Shown: in pieces, positions 18,032-26,329 of the stretch | Layout of the letters: each line of letters begins with the position of its first letter | Position numbering within the stretch: position 1 is the stretch's first letter | Source of the DNA: an uncultured bacterium | Lineage (GTDB): Bacteria; Oederibacteriota; PGYV01; Palsa-1178 | Direction of reading: 5' to 3' | Assembly: GCA_937889595.1 (NCBI GenBank) | Contig: CALAOR010000048.1 | Span: 1-59,336, forward strand | DNA: 59,336 bases | Notes under the pieces: model-generated | The model's input: the letters and a program-made list of their open reading frames with translations, nothing else | Told to the model about the DNA's origin: nothing | Database searches by the model: none | Position numbers and translations under genes: made by a program

Positions 18032-19309
18032 GTGTTTGACATAAAACTGATCAGGGATAATCCAGACAAGATCAAGGAAAGCCTGAAAAAGAAGCGGACC
18101 GATTTGTCGCTTGTGGATGACGCGCTTTTGCTGGATAAAAAAAGACGCGATATCATAGGCGAAGTGGAGAAACTTAAAGCCGAAAATAACAAAGTTTCGG
18201 GCGAAATAGCAATGATGAAAAAAGAAGGTAAAGACGCTTCCGCGGTTATAGCGGCCATGAAGATCGTGTCCGACAAAATAAAGGTTTTTGACGGGGAACT
18301 CGCAAAAACAGACGCTGAACTTAACACAAAATTATTGTACATCCCGAACATCCCGCATGAATCCGTCCCTGCCGGCGATGATGAAAAAGCCAATGTAATA
18401 GTCAGGCACTGGGGCAGCAAGCCTTCTTTTGACTTTAAACCCAAACCGCACTGGGAAATAGCCGAGTATCTGGACATACTTGACGACAAACGCGCCGTGA
18501 AAGTAACGGGCGCAAGGTTTGTGATCTACAAAGGCCTTGGCGCGCTCCTGGAAAGGGCCCTTATAAATTTCATGCTTGATGTGCAGACGCGGGAAAATGG
18601 ATATACGGAAATCATGCCGCCCATACTCATTAACCGGGATTCCATGACAGGCACGGGCCAACTGCCAAAATTTGAAAATGACGCTTTTAAGCTGGTTGAA
18701 CCGGATTATTTCCTGGCGCCCACGGCTGAAGTTCCGGTCACCAACATCCACAAGGACGAAATCCTGCTCGACAAGGATCTTCCCATATATTACACAGCCT
18801 ATACCCCTTGTTTCCGCAAGGAAGCCGGTTCGTACGGCAAGGATATGAAAGGCATAGTAAGGATGCACCAGTTTAATAAAGTTGAACTTGTGAAGTTTGT
18901 CAGGCCCGGGGATTCCTATGACGAACTTGAAAAACTTACGCTTAACGCGGAGTCCATACTGCAAAAGTTGGACCTCCATTACAGGGTAATGCTTTTATCC
19001 ACGGGAGACATGACTTTTGCCTCTGCCAAGACATATGACATAGAAGTCTGGCATCCCGGAGCAGACAGGTTCTGGGAAACATCTTCCTGCTCTAATTTTG
19101 AGGATTTCCAGGCGCGCAGGGCGAGGATACGCTTTAAGGACAAGGAAAACAAGGTCTGTTTTGTCCATACCCTGAATGGTTCGGGACTTGCGACGTCGAG
19201 GCTGTTCCCCGCAATAATTGAAGCTAACCAGACCAAAGACATGGAAGTCATTATCCCCGAAGTTTTAAGGCCATATATGGGCGGTATTGACAGGATAACC
19301 AAAAAGTAG
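18032..19309 (+). CDS. serS: Seryl-tRNA synthetase
   Basis: This 425-residue class II synthetase is close to the usual length. It has an N-terminal coiled-coil arm (about residues 30-100) that binds the long variable arm of tRNA-Ser. Motif 2 is [20 protein letters not shown] with FNKVELVKF, motif 3 [16 protein letters not shown], and the serine pocket [15 protein letters not shown]. The start is GTG at 18032 with AAGGA 8 nt upstream. Two tRNA-Ser genes follow 0.3 and 0.9 kb downstream on the same strand, so enzyme and substrates are clustered. Confidence 0.96.
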   Translation: MFDIKLIRDNPDKIKESLKKKRTDLSLVDDALLLDKKRRDIIGEVEKLKAENNKVSGEIAMMKKEGKDASAVIAAMKIVSDKIKVFDGELAKTDAELNTKLLYIPNIPHESVPAGDDEKANVIVRHWGSKPSFDFKPKPHWEIAEYLDILDDKRAVKVTGARFVIYKGLGALLERALINFMLDVQTRENGYTEIMPPILINRDSMTGTGQLPKFENDAFKLVEPDYFLAPTAEVPVTNIHKDEILLDKDLPIYYTAYTPCFRKEAGSYGKDMKGIVRMHQFNKVELVKFVRPGDSYDELEKLTLNAESILQKLDLHYRVMLLSTGDMTFASAKTYDIEVWHPGADRFWETSSCSNFEDFQARRARIRFKDKENKVCFVHTLNGSGLATSRLFPAIIEANQTKDMEVIIPEVLRPYMGGIDRITKK

Positions 19310-19359
19310 TATACTCACTTGCATTTTTGATGTTTTTTTATAATTTAAGGAGGTGTTTT

Positions 19360-19566
19360 ATGGCGGATAATAAGCCTCAGGTAAAGAAAAACATTACAGG
19401 TTTATACATTGTTTTCGCGGCGCTCGCTGTGCTTGCTCTGGGATATTTTGTCCTTACCAAAGTCAATGCGGACGCTTCCAACTGGGCCGGAGCAGTCGCG
19501 CCTATTATGATCATAGGCGGCTATATTTTGGTGGCTGTCGGCATACTGGTGGGATGGGACGAATAA
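19360..19566 (+). CDS. Small two-helix membrane protein
   Basis: This 68-residue protein starts MADNKPQVKKNITGLYIV. The ATG at 19360 is preferred because AAGGAGGTG lies 4 nt upstream; a TATAAT at 19339 may be its own -10. Two membrane helices (about residues 13-31 and 43-63, PIMIIGGYILVAVGILVGW) flank a short loop. Function unknown; small DUF3098-type proteins have a similar outline. It lies 50 nt after serS. Confidence 0.6.
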   Translation: MADNKPQVKKNITGLYIVFAALAVLALGYFVLTKVNADASNWAGAVAPIMIIGGYILVAVGILVGWDE

Positions 19567-19600
19567 ACACATTGCGGATTGAATCAACCGCCTGCACCAC

Positions 19601-19686
19601 GGAGGGCTAGTATAATTGGTAATGCGTCAGACTTGAAATCTGATGGGAGAAATCCCTTGGGGGTTCGAGTCCCTCGCCCTCCGCCA
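19601..19686 (+). tRNA. tRNA-Ser(UGA), CCA encoded
   Basis: Acceptor GGAGGGC pairs with GCCCTCC; discriminator G73 is the serine determinant. Anticodon loop CTTGAAA gives UGA. A long variable arm (GGGAGAAATCCC type) and GGTTCGAGTCC T-arm are present. CCA is encoded at 19684-19686. Confidence 0.95.
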
Positions 19687-19709
19687 ATTTTCCTCGGGGA
19701 AAATTGGCG
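19682..19709 (+). repeat. Perfect hairpin formed by the tRNA-Ser 3' end and its trailer
   Basis: CGCCAATTTTCC, loop TCGG, GGAAAATTGGCG. The 5' arm includes the discriminator and CCA of the tRNA. The same 28-nt hairpin occurs at 20251-20278 after the second tRNA-Ser. Confidence 0.75.
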
Positions 19710-19710
19710 A

Positions 19711-19827
19711 GAAAGTTGAGAGTAGAGAGTAGATAGTAGACAAACTACGACAGTTCAAGTTATGGGTTGATATGACGCAAACCCAACTTTCGTTCTACTT
19801 TCTACTTTCTACTCTCTACGCGGTTTT
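19711..19827 (+). repeat. Heptamer tandem repeats forming a long stem, copy 1
   Basis: GAGAGTA-GAGAGTA-GATAGTA (19718-19738) is followed 54 nt later by TTCTACT-TTCTACT-TTCTACT-CTCTACG (19793-19820). The two blocks are complementary and end in GCGGTTTT. It could be a large terminator or a mobile short-tandem repeat. Confidence 0.65.
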
Positions 19828-19903
19828 AACGCCGGCTTTATAACGGCTCTGAACAGTTGAGCAGGTTGAACAGGTTGAGCTGTTGCTCCCTCTCACGCAA
19901 CAC

Positions 19904-20163
19904 GGAAAGGCTGTGAACACTTATGCGAGGTAGTTTCGAGCATTAGTGTTCACTGTCTGGAGTGCAACGGAAAGGCTGTGAACACTTATGCGAGGTAGTT
20001 TCGAGCATTAGTGTTCACTGTCTGGAGTGCAACGGAAAGGCTGTGAACACTTATGCGAGGTAGTTTCGAGCATTAGTGTTCACTGTCTGGAGTGCAACGG
20101 AAAGGCTGTGAACACTTATGCGAGGTAGTTTCGAGCATTAGTGTTCACTGTCTGGAACAAAGT
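19904..20163 (+). repeat. Four tandem 65-bp hairpin units in phase with tRNA-Ser
   Basis: Units start at 19904, 19969, 20034 and 20099, each with GGAAAGG; the next start in phase, 20164, is the first base of tRNA-Ser(GCU), which also begins GGAAAGG. Each unit has a 14-bp stem with one mismatch (GTGAACACTTATGC / GCATTAGTGTTCAC) around GAGGTAGTTTCGA. Units are identical except the last 8 nt of unit 4. There is no spacer variation, so it is not CRISPR. Imperfect 9-bp repeats of the type GTTGAACAG (about 19854-19885) precede the array. It fills most of the 477-nt gap between the two tRNAs. Confidence 0.9.
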
Positions 20164-20255
20164 GGAAAGGTGGCCGAGTGGCCGATGGCAGCTGACTGCT
20201 AATCAGTTGGTCCGGGAAACTGGGCCCGAGGGTTCGAATCCCTCCCTTTCCGCCA
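20164..20255 (+). tRNA. tRNA-Ser(GCU), CCA encoded
   Basis: Acceptor GGAAAGG pairs with CCTTTCC, discriminator G. Anticodon loop CTGCTAA gives GCU. The long variable arm typical of serine and GGTTCGAATCC T-arm are present. CCA is at 20253-20255. Confidence 0.95.
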
Positions 20256-20392
20256 ATTTTCCTCGGGGAAAATTGGCGAGAAAGTTGAGAGTAGAGAGTA
20301 GATAGTAGACAAACTAAGGCAATTCAAGTCACACGTGTAAAACTCTCAAACCCAACTTTCGTTCTACTTTCTACTCTCTACTTTCTTCGCGG
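20251..20392 (+). repeat. tRNA trailer hairpin plus heptamer stem, copy 2
   Basis: This is a near-copy of the trailer of the first tRNA-Ser. Hairpin CGCCAATTTTCC/GGAAAATTGGCG (20251-20278) is followed by GAGAGTA heptamers from 20287 and complementary TTCTACT/CTCTACT blocks (20362-20381). The closing stem GCGAGAAAG / CTTTCTTCGC is followed by GCGG and six T, so this copy could terminate transcription. Confidence 0.65.
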
Positions 20393-20473
20393 TTTTTTCC
20401 ACGGAAAAATTTGGCATTGTCCTGCCTTCATCTTTATGTTATCATCATGTAAATAAAAAATAGGAGCAAAAAA

Positions 20474-21100
20474 ATGAACATACTTGTCATCGGTTCACGC
20501 GGCATTGGCCGCGAAGTCATAAAACAGGGATTGGATATGGGCCACTCTATCAGGGTCCTGTCACGCCACCCCGAAGACCTGAAAATAACAAACGCTAAAC
20601 TTTCTTTCTTCCGTGGCGACGCTATGAAGCCTGAGGATGTTAACGAAGCCTCAAAATCCATGGATATCATCGTGTCGGCCATCGGGGTACCGCCTTCCAA
20701 CAAAGAAATTAATGTTTTCTCCGTTTCGGTGCAAAACATAATCAACGCCGCAAGAAATAACCATGTCAAACTTTTCATTTCTGTAACCGGCATAGGCGCA
20801 GGAGATACGAAAGGACACGGCGGATTTTTTTACGACAAAATAATCAATCCCCTTCTCCTGAAAAAGGTCTACGAGGATAAAGACAGGCAGGAATTACTCC
20901 TTAAGCAAAGCGACATAAACTGGATAATTGTACGACCGGGGTTTCTTACGAACGGCCCGATTACACAGCATTACAGGGTATTGACGGACTTGTCCGGCGT
21001 AAAAAGCGGGAACATATCCAGGGCTGATTGCGCCCACTTCATCCTGAGCCAGGCTGCTTCGCGGACTTATATAAAGCAGGCTCCGCTTATAACCTACTGA
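20474..21100 (+). CDS. NAD(P)-binding Rossmann protein (NmrA/SDR-like)
   Basis: This 208-residue protein starts with the dinucleotide-binding motif MNILVIGSRGIGREVIKQG and has the atypical-SDR pattern of the NAD(P)H-binding family: IIVSAIGVPPS, VKLFISVTGIGAG and INWIIVRPGFLTNGP. The YxxxK catalytic pair of classical SDRs is not clear; YDKIINP occupies the region. Likely a small reductase or redox sensor. AGGAG is 7 nt before the ATG. It converges on mazG. Confidence 0.78.
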   Translation: MNILVIGSRGIGREVIKQGLDMGHSIRVLSRHPEDLKITNAKLSFFRGDAMKPEDVNEASKSMDIIVSAIGVPPSNKEINVFSVSVQNIINAARNNHVKLFISVTGIGAGDTKGHGGFFYDKIINPLLLKKVYEDKDRQELLLKQSDINWIIVRPGFLTNGPITQHYRVLTDLSGVKSGNISRADCAHFILSQAASRTYIKQAPLITY

Positions 21101-21119
21101 TTCTTTTCAACATTAATAA

Positions 21120-21878
21120 TTATTTCTTAGCGGCCTTCCACAACCTGATCATAGCTTGTTCCGGCATACCGGGAGCCAGATGTTTTTCCACCTTCTTAAA
21201 CCGCTTTATAAACTTGTCATTTGCGCTTTGCAGGGAATCTTCCGGGTTTATTTTATTGTAGTAAGCCAGGGTTACCAGCGCAAACATCAGGTCCCCGAGC
21301 TCTTCGCTGATATGTTTTCTATTCTTTGACTTTAAGGCAGCCTTTACTTCACCGAGTTCTTCCTCGACCTTTTTCATTATCGACCCCTGCTTTTTCCACT
21401 TAAAACCCGTGCTTTGCGCCTTGCTTTGAAGGCGGCGGCTCCTTAGCAGCGCGGGCAGGGCTTTGGGCACGCCGTCTATTACCGAATCCCTTTTCTTGCT
21501 TTCCTTTTTTTGCTTTTCCCAAAAATCCCTCACGTGCCAGTCTTTTGTCAGGCCTTTTTTATCGCCAAAAACATGCGGGTGCCTTGTTATCAGCTTCCTG
21601 TTTATGGCTTCCACCACGTCATCAACCTTGAACTTGCCGTTATCGGACGCTATCTGGGCGTGAAAGACAACCTGCAGCAGCAAGTCCCCAAGCTCTTCTT
21701 TCAGGTTTTCAGGATCATTGTTATTGATGGCCTCTATGACTTCATATGCCTCTTCGAGAAGGTACGGTGTTATGCTCTTATGGGTTTGTTTCTTATCCCA
21801 CGGGCACCCGTCGCTGGCCCTTAAACGTTTCATAATGCCCACAAGTTTGTCGAAATTCCCGTTGCCATGGAATTTCAT
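21120..21878 (-). CDS. mazG: Nucleoside triphosphate pyrophosphohydrolase MazG
   Basis: This 252-residue tandem-domain protein hydrolyses NTPs/dNTPs to NMP and pyrophosphate (house-cleaning). The N-terminal domain has PWDKKQTHKSITPYLLEEAY, then EEAYEVIEAI and LKEELGDLLLQVVFH, the EExxE...ExxD metal motif. A second, more divergent copy lies at LEEELGEVKAALKSK and ISEELGDLMFALVTLAYY. Length matches E. coli MazG. Its ATG overlaps the upstream gene by 4 nt. Confidence 0.93.
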   Translation of the reverse strand: MKFHGNGNFDKLVGIMKRLRASDGCPWDKKQTHKSITPYLLEEAYEVIEAINNNDPENLKEELGDLLLQVVFHAQIASDNGKFKVDDVVEAINRKLITRHPHVFGDKKGLTKDWHVRDFWEKQKKESKKRDSVIDGVPKALPALLRSRRLQSKAQSTGFKWKKQGSIMKKVEEELGEVKAALKSKNRKHISEELGDLMFALVTLAYYNKINPEDSLQSANDKFIKRFKKVEKHLAPGMPEQAMIRLWKAAKK

Positions 21879-23092
21879 TTATTTCCGCCGTAAATCATCT
21901 GTCCGTCTTTTTCAAGCATATTATCCAACAAGGCCTTAAATTCCGGGGAAAAATAATACCTGCCCTCGCTGCTGCCCGGCAGCCTGGGATATATAATGAT
22001 GGAGTTAAACCTGCCTTTGTCTTTGATTGCTTCGGCTATGCCGCGCGTATCATGCGCCGAAACATAATCGATCCTTTTGCCGGTCTGTATGCCGTTCCTG
22101 TAGGCTTTTTCAAGCACGACAGCTATGTAAGGGTCTGCTTCAACGCATACCATTTCCTTTACTGTATTGTTCTTCGAAAGGGCGTTTGCCATTCCCGCCA
22201 ACCCGCCGTTAATCACGAGCACCCTGGGTCCTTTTGCCAGCCTGGCTATCATGGGGTATTGCGGGTCGGGTATTTTATATGCAGTCGTGCCGTTTTCAAA
22301 TACGCGGTATTCTTCGCCCTTTTTTGCCATACAGAAGTTAACCGTCGGGAATTCCTTCTGCGCGATTATTGTATAGCCTGCGTAAAGCGCCCGGGAACTT
22401 GTTTCATCAACTTTTTGTTTGACGCCCGCAATGTTAAAACCAATATATATGATAAGCGCCCCTATGGTTGTCAGCATGATCCAGCGGCCTTCCATTGTCT
22501 TGTCCCTGAAGAACAAATATACGATTGCAAGGTTAAATATTCCCAAGGTGTAGACTACGTCAAGGTTTGTATAGTATTTAACCGCCCAAAAAACGTAAAT
22601 AACATAAGCAGCCGCAATTCCCGCCAGGACAGACGCGGCAGTAACCGGCATAAATTTAGGCGCTTTGCTTTTCTTCAGGGCTTCCATAAGCGTAAATATT
22701 GAGGCAAATGCCATGAACGCGATTGGCACAAAAACCGCGATGCACATTACCTGTGCGGCCCAGCCGGGCGCCGGGGTTTCAGGCCCGAGTTTCAGGACCG
22801 GTTTAAAGTACCTGACAAGTATTACGGCTCCGGTTATGTAAAAAGCATTTATCACAGGCATGATTGCCGCCGTAAAATTCAGGTTTTTCTCCGGGCTTTT
22901 ACCTTTTGCCTGTTTTTTTAACGCCTGGAAAGCCATAACAGCGCCCGCTATCCATGATATTGCCGTAAAAAAAATGATATCAGCGGTCAAAAACACCTGG
23001 TTCGCGATCTCACGCAATAAAACCATCTGCGCAAGCGCGGCAGTCGCGCCGCTTGCGAATAAAAGGATCATAATCTTGTAAAAAATGTTCAT
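21875..23092 (-). CDS. Membrane protein with degenerate spermidine-synthase-like domain
   Basis: This 405-residue protein has about seven membrane helices (residues 1-220) followed by a Rossmann methyltransferase-like domain. The segment GPRVLVINGGLAGMANALSK with VCVEADPYIAVVLEKAY aligns with the SAM-binding core of spermidine synthases. The catalytic glycine-aspartate run (GGGDG) is replaced by NGGLAG, so aminopropyltransferase activity is doubtful. Fused membrane spermidine-synthase-like proteins are widespread and mostly uncharacterised. Coupled to mazG by a 4-nt overlap. Confidence 0.72.
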   Translation of the reverse strand: MNIFYKIMILLFASGATAALAQMVLLREIANQVFLTADIIFFTAISWIAGAVMAFQALKKQAKGKSPEKNLNFTAAIMPVINAFYITGAVILVRYFKPVLKLGPETPAPGWAAQVMCIAVFVPIAFMAFASIFTLMEALKKSKAPKFMPVTAASVLAGIAAAYVIYVFWAVKYYTNLDVVYTLGIFNLAIVYLFFRDKTMEGRWIMLTTIGALIIYIGFNIAGVKQKVDETSSRALYAGYTIIAQKEFPTVNFCMAKKGEEYRVFENGTTAYKIPDPQYPMIARLAKGPRVLVINGGLAGMANALSKNNTVKEMVCVEADPYIAVVLEKAYRNGIQTGKRIDYVSAHDTRGIAEAIKDKGRFNSIIIYPRLPGSSEGRYYFSPEFKALLDNMLEKDGQMIYGGNK

Positions 23093-23115
23093 ACGTTGCT
23101 CCCCGAAAAATTAAA

Positions 23116-23553
23116 TTATTTGTCCAGCTTCCTTCCTTTATTATAAAACAGTTCCGTCATCACAAATCGCTTATAGATCCTGTAAGTCAAAAAATACCCG
23201 AACGGTTTCACATTGTTCATAAGCTGGTCGGGTATCATATGGCTTAAATACGCAACTGTGAAGACCATTGAAAATGTATAATTATGCATGAAAAATCCCG
23301 CCAGCCAGGCTATTAAAATGTATTCAAACGCGTGAAAAATAACATACAGGTGCCGGAAATCGCCCTCATATGACTTTACAAACAGGTGGCGCATGTCAAA
23401 CTTTCCTTCTTCCCTGATATAATCTATAACATGGTCGACATCGATTAAGAACCCTAAAAACAGCGACATGGCCACGTAATACCAGTTATGCGTTGTAAAC
23501 CATACCCCTGCCGCGACAGGCACTGAAACGGCTATGTGTTGTTCCATTTTCAT
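23116..23553 (-). CDS. Membrane protein resembling YdjM-type metal-dependent hydrolases
   Basis: This 145-residue protein with about three membrane helices starts MKMEQHIAVSVPVAAGVWF. Acid and histidine motifs at membrane borders (GFLIDVDHVIDYIREE, VIFHAFEYILIAW, SHMIPDQLMNN) are like those of the YdjM/DUF457 family of putative membrane-bound metal hydrolases. The resemblance is in pattern only. It lies between argH and the membrane protein at 21875, same strand, with 46- and 23-nt gaps. Confidence 0.55.
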   Translation of the reverse strand: MKMEQHIAVSVPVAAGVWFTTHNWYYVAMSLFLGFLIDVDHVIDYIREEGKFDMRHLFVKSYEGDFRHLYVIFHAFEYILIAWLAGFFMHNYTFSMVFTVAYLSHMIPDQLMNNVKPFGYFLTYRIYKRFVMTELFYNKGRKLDK

Positions 23554-23599
23554 TGGTTATACCGCCTGAAAATAAGATATATCCCCTGTTTACGGAGAA

Positions 23600-24967
23600 T
23601 TATTCCTTTATAAACTTCTTTGCCTGCGTTATCTGCTTTTTAACGGAAGCAATCGAAGTTGAACCTGAAGTAAGTTTTGAATTAACCGATTTTACCGGGT
23701 CAAAGATCGAATAATAATCTTCACCGAACTTTGCGGAAAATTTCTTAAGCTCGTGCTCCTCAAACTTTGGAAAAGGCCTGTTATTATCTATGGAATAACC
23801 GACCATCTGCCCCACTATCTTATGGCTGTCGCGGAAAGCTGTCCCCTTTTTTACAAGATAGTCGGCGATGTCAACCGCGTACATGAAATAATCTTCCAGC
23901 TGCGTTTCAAGCTTTTGTGCCTTAAAACTTATGTTATCAAGCAGCTTTTCCGATATGATAAGGATGCTCTTTAGCTCATCAAGCCTGGAAAAGAGCAGCA
24001 CTTTATCCTCCTGTAAGTCCTTATTATATGCCAGGGGCAGGCCCTTTATCATGGTCAGCCCCGCCATCAGTCCCCCAAAAAAATTTCCCGTCTTGCCGCG
24101 CATAAGCTCGGCTATGTCCGGGTTCTTCTTATGCGGCATGATTGATGACCCCGTAGCGAACGAGTCGTCTATTTCCAGGAAGTTAAACTCGTTTGAATTG
24201 TATATTATGATCTCTTCCGCGAGCCTTGAAAGGTGTGCGGCCGTCACCGAGGAAGCGTAAAGAAAATCAAGCACAAAATCCCTGTCAGACACCGCGTCCA
24301 TGGAATTTTCAGCCACTGAGGTAAATCCGGCTTCTTTTGCCAGCAGTTCACGGTCAATATTATAGTTGCTGCCGGCGAGCGCCCCGCTCCCGATAGTGAG
24401 GCAGTCCGTGCGTTTTAGCACGAATTCAAAAAGCCCATGGTCCCGTTTTAACATGGCGCAGTAAGCCATCATCCACTGTCCCGCAGATATGATCTGCGCG
24501 TGCTGCATGTGTGTGTAACCCGGCATAAAAACATCCGTATTCTTTTCCGCGACCGCCGTTACGCGCGACATGAGTTTTTTTATGAGAATCATCACATTTT
24601 TTATTTCGTCCATCATATACATTCTTGTGTCGGTCGCCACCAGATCGTTCCTGCTCCTGCCTGTATGGAGTTTTTTTCCTGTTTCTCCGATGGCCTTTGA
24701 CAGTTCTGTTTCAACTGCGGAGTGTACGTCTTCATATGGCGAAAAATCCATGGAGGATTCCTTTTTAAGCATATTTTTCAGCCCGGCTGTTATCTTTTTG
24801 GCTTCCTTGACAGTGATTATACCGGCTTTGGACAGTGCTTTTGCGTGCGCAATACCGGCTTTCACATCATACTTAAAAAGCCTTTTGTCAAAAGATATTG
24901 ACGCGTTGAACCTGTCTGCATCAGGGTCAAGGGTCTTTTTAAAACGTCCCTCCCAGGTTTTTTTCAT
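23600..24967 (-). CDS. argH: Argininosuccinate lyase
   Basis: This 455-residue fumarase-superfamily enzyme catalyses the last step, argininosuccinate to arginine plus fumarate. The signature GSSIMPHKKNPDIAELMRGK carries the mobile-loop catalytic serine. HTGRSRNDLVATDTRMYMMD and MPGYTHMQHAQIISAG, with the catalytic His, are conserved. Length matches the family. It follows argG by 19 nt. Confidence 0.96.
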   Translation of the reverse strand: MKKTWEGRFKKTLDPDADRFNASISFDKRLFKYDVKAGIAHAKALSKAGIITVKEAKKITAGLKNMLKKESSMDFSPYEDVHSAVETELSKAIGETGKKLHTGRSRNDLVATDTRMYMMDEIKNVMILIKKLMSRVTAVAEKNTDVFMPGYTHMQHAQIISAGQWMMAYCAMLKRDHGLFEFVLKRTDCLTIGSGALAGSNYNIDRELLAKEAGFTSVAENSMDAVSDRDFVLDFLYASSVTAAHLSRLAEEIIIYNSNEFNFLEIDDSFATGSSIMPHKKNPDIAELMRGKTGNFFGGLMAGLTMIKGLPLAYNKDLQEDKVLLFSRLDELKSILIISEKLLDNISFKAQKLETQLEDYFMYAVDIADYLVKKGTAFRDSHKIVGQMVGYSIDNNRPFPKFEEHELKKFSAKFGEDYYSIFDPVKSVNSKLTSGSTSIASVKKQITQAKKFIKE

Positions 24968-24986
24968 TTTTTTCTCCCTTTGGTTT

Positions 24987-26204
24987 TCACTTATTTTTCA
25001 TCTTCTTCTGTATCTGGTTGTATATCTTCAACTGCAGTCCGTAAAGGTTTATAAACCCTTCCGCGTCCTTCTGGTTATAAACTTCTTCGGCTTCAAATGT
25101 TGCCATGGCTTCCGAATACATGGAGTAAGGCGATGTCTTGCCTGCCACGCGTATGTTGCCTTTATAAAGTTTCAGTTTCACCGAGCCTGTGACGGTTTCC
25201 TGCGTTTTGTCTATGAACACGCTTAAAGCCTCGCGCAGCGGGGCAAACCACATGCCGTTATATATCATCTCGCCAAACTTGATGGCCACTATTTGTTTAT
25301 AGTGGAAAGTGTCGCGGTCAAGCGTTATTTCCTCAAGTTCCCTGTGGGCGGTATGCAGTATGGTGCCGCCCGGCGTCTCGTATGTGCCGCGTGACTTTAT
25401 GCCTACCAGCCTGTTCTCGACCATATCCACAAAGCCTATGCCGTGTTTGCCGCCGATAGCGTTAAGCTTATAAACTATATCAAGCGGGGACATTTTCTTT
25501 CCATTAACGGCTGTTGGCACGCCTTTTACAAAATCAATTTTTACGTATTCTGATTTATCAGGGGCCTTTTCAAGCGTGTTTATTTTGCTTAGTATGTCGT
25601 CAGTCGGTTCTTTTCCCGGGTCCTCAAGTATGCCGCCTTCGTGCGATATGTGCCACAGGTTGTCGTCCTCGGAGTATGGTTTTTTCTTGGTCGCCACTAT
25701 CGGGATATTATGCGCGTTGGCGTAGTCAATGGCTTCCGAACGCGACTTGATGTTCCACTCCCTCCACGGGGCGATTATTTTTAAGTGCGGGGCAAGCGCC
25801 TTGAAAGTCAGCTCAAAACGCACCTGGTCATTTCCTTTTCCTGTTGCGCCGTGGCATACCGCGTCAGCGCCTTCTTTTAATGCTATATCAACCTGCGCCT
25901 TTGCAATGATAGGCCGCGCGATTGATGTTCCGAGGAAGTACTTCCCCTCATACAGCGCGCCTGATTTCAACATGGGATATATAAAATCCTTTACAAACTC
26001 GGCACGCACATCCATGACATAAACTTTGGAAGCGCCGCTCGCAATGGCTTTTTTACGCACCTTCTCAAAATCCTCTTTCTGCCCGACGTCTACAACGCAG
26101 GCGATAACTTCGCACCCGTATGTGTCTTTAAGCCATGGAACTATGATGGATGTATCCAGACCGCCCGAGTAGGCGAGAACGACTTTCTTTGCTGATTTCT
26201 TCAT
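24987..26204 (-). CDS. argG: Argininosuccinate synthase
   Basis: This 405-residue PP-loop ligase joins citrulline and aspartate using ATP. It starts [20 protein letters not shown] with the PP-loop [22 protein letters not shown] and [14 protein letters not shown] are typical. The ATG at 26204 is taken because it gives the family N-terminus and follows AAGGAG (11 nt); the open frame to 26309 runs through a tandem-repeat hairpin. Confidence 0.95.
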   Translation of the reverse strand: MKKSAKKVVLAYSGGLDTSIIVPWLKDTYGCEVIACVVDVGQKEDFEKVRKKAIASGASKVYVMDVRAEFVKDFIYPMLKSGALYEGKYFLGTSIARPIIAKAQVDIALKEGADAVCHGATGKGNDQVRFELTFKALAPHLKIIAPWREWNIKSRSEAIDYANAHNIPIVATKKKPYSEDDNLWHISHEGGILEDPGKEPTDDILSKINTLEKAPDKSEYVKIDFVKGVPTAVNGKKMSPLDIVYKLNAIGGKHGIGFVDMVENRLVGIKSRGTYETPGGTILHTAHRELEEITLDRDTFHYKQIVAIKFGEMIYNGMWFAPLREALSVFIDKTQETVTGSVKLKLYKGNIRVAGKTSPYSMYSEAMATFEAEEVYNQKDAEGFINLYGLQLKIYNQIQKKMKNK

Positions 26205-26240
26205 CGTGGTTTGTTCTCCTTGTGTTGTATGTTGTTGCAG

Positions 26241-26304
26241 TTGTTCTCTGTTCTCTGTTCTCTGTTTGACTATCAAAGAACAGAGAACAGAGAACAAAGA
26301 ACAA
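26241..26304. repeat. Heptamer tandem repeats as an inverted pair between argF and argG
   Basis: TGTTCTC-type heptamers repeat three times from 26241, followed after 12-14 nt by their complement (GAGAACA units) up to 26304, giving a stem of about 24 bp. It fills most of the 125-nt argF-argG gap. Confidence 0.65.
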
Positions 26305-26329
26305 TCCAACCTTTCTGTACAACCAACGG

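Noticed and set aside
19904-20163. CRISPR array
   Set aside because: The units are direct tandem copies with no variable spacers, and no cas genes are present.
26205-26309. N-terminal extension of argG
   Set aside because: The extra 35 codons run through the heptamer repeat hairpin and lack a ribosome-binding site; the family N-terminus starts at 26204.
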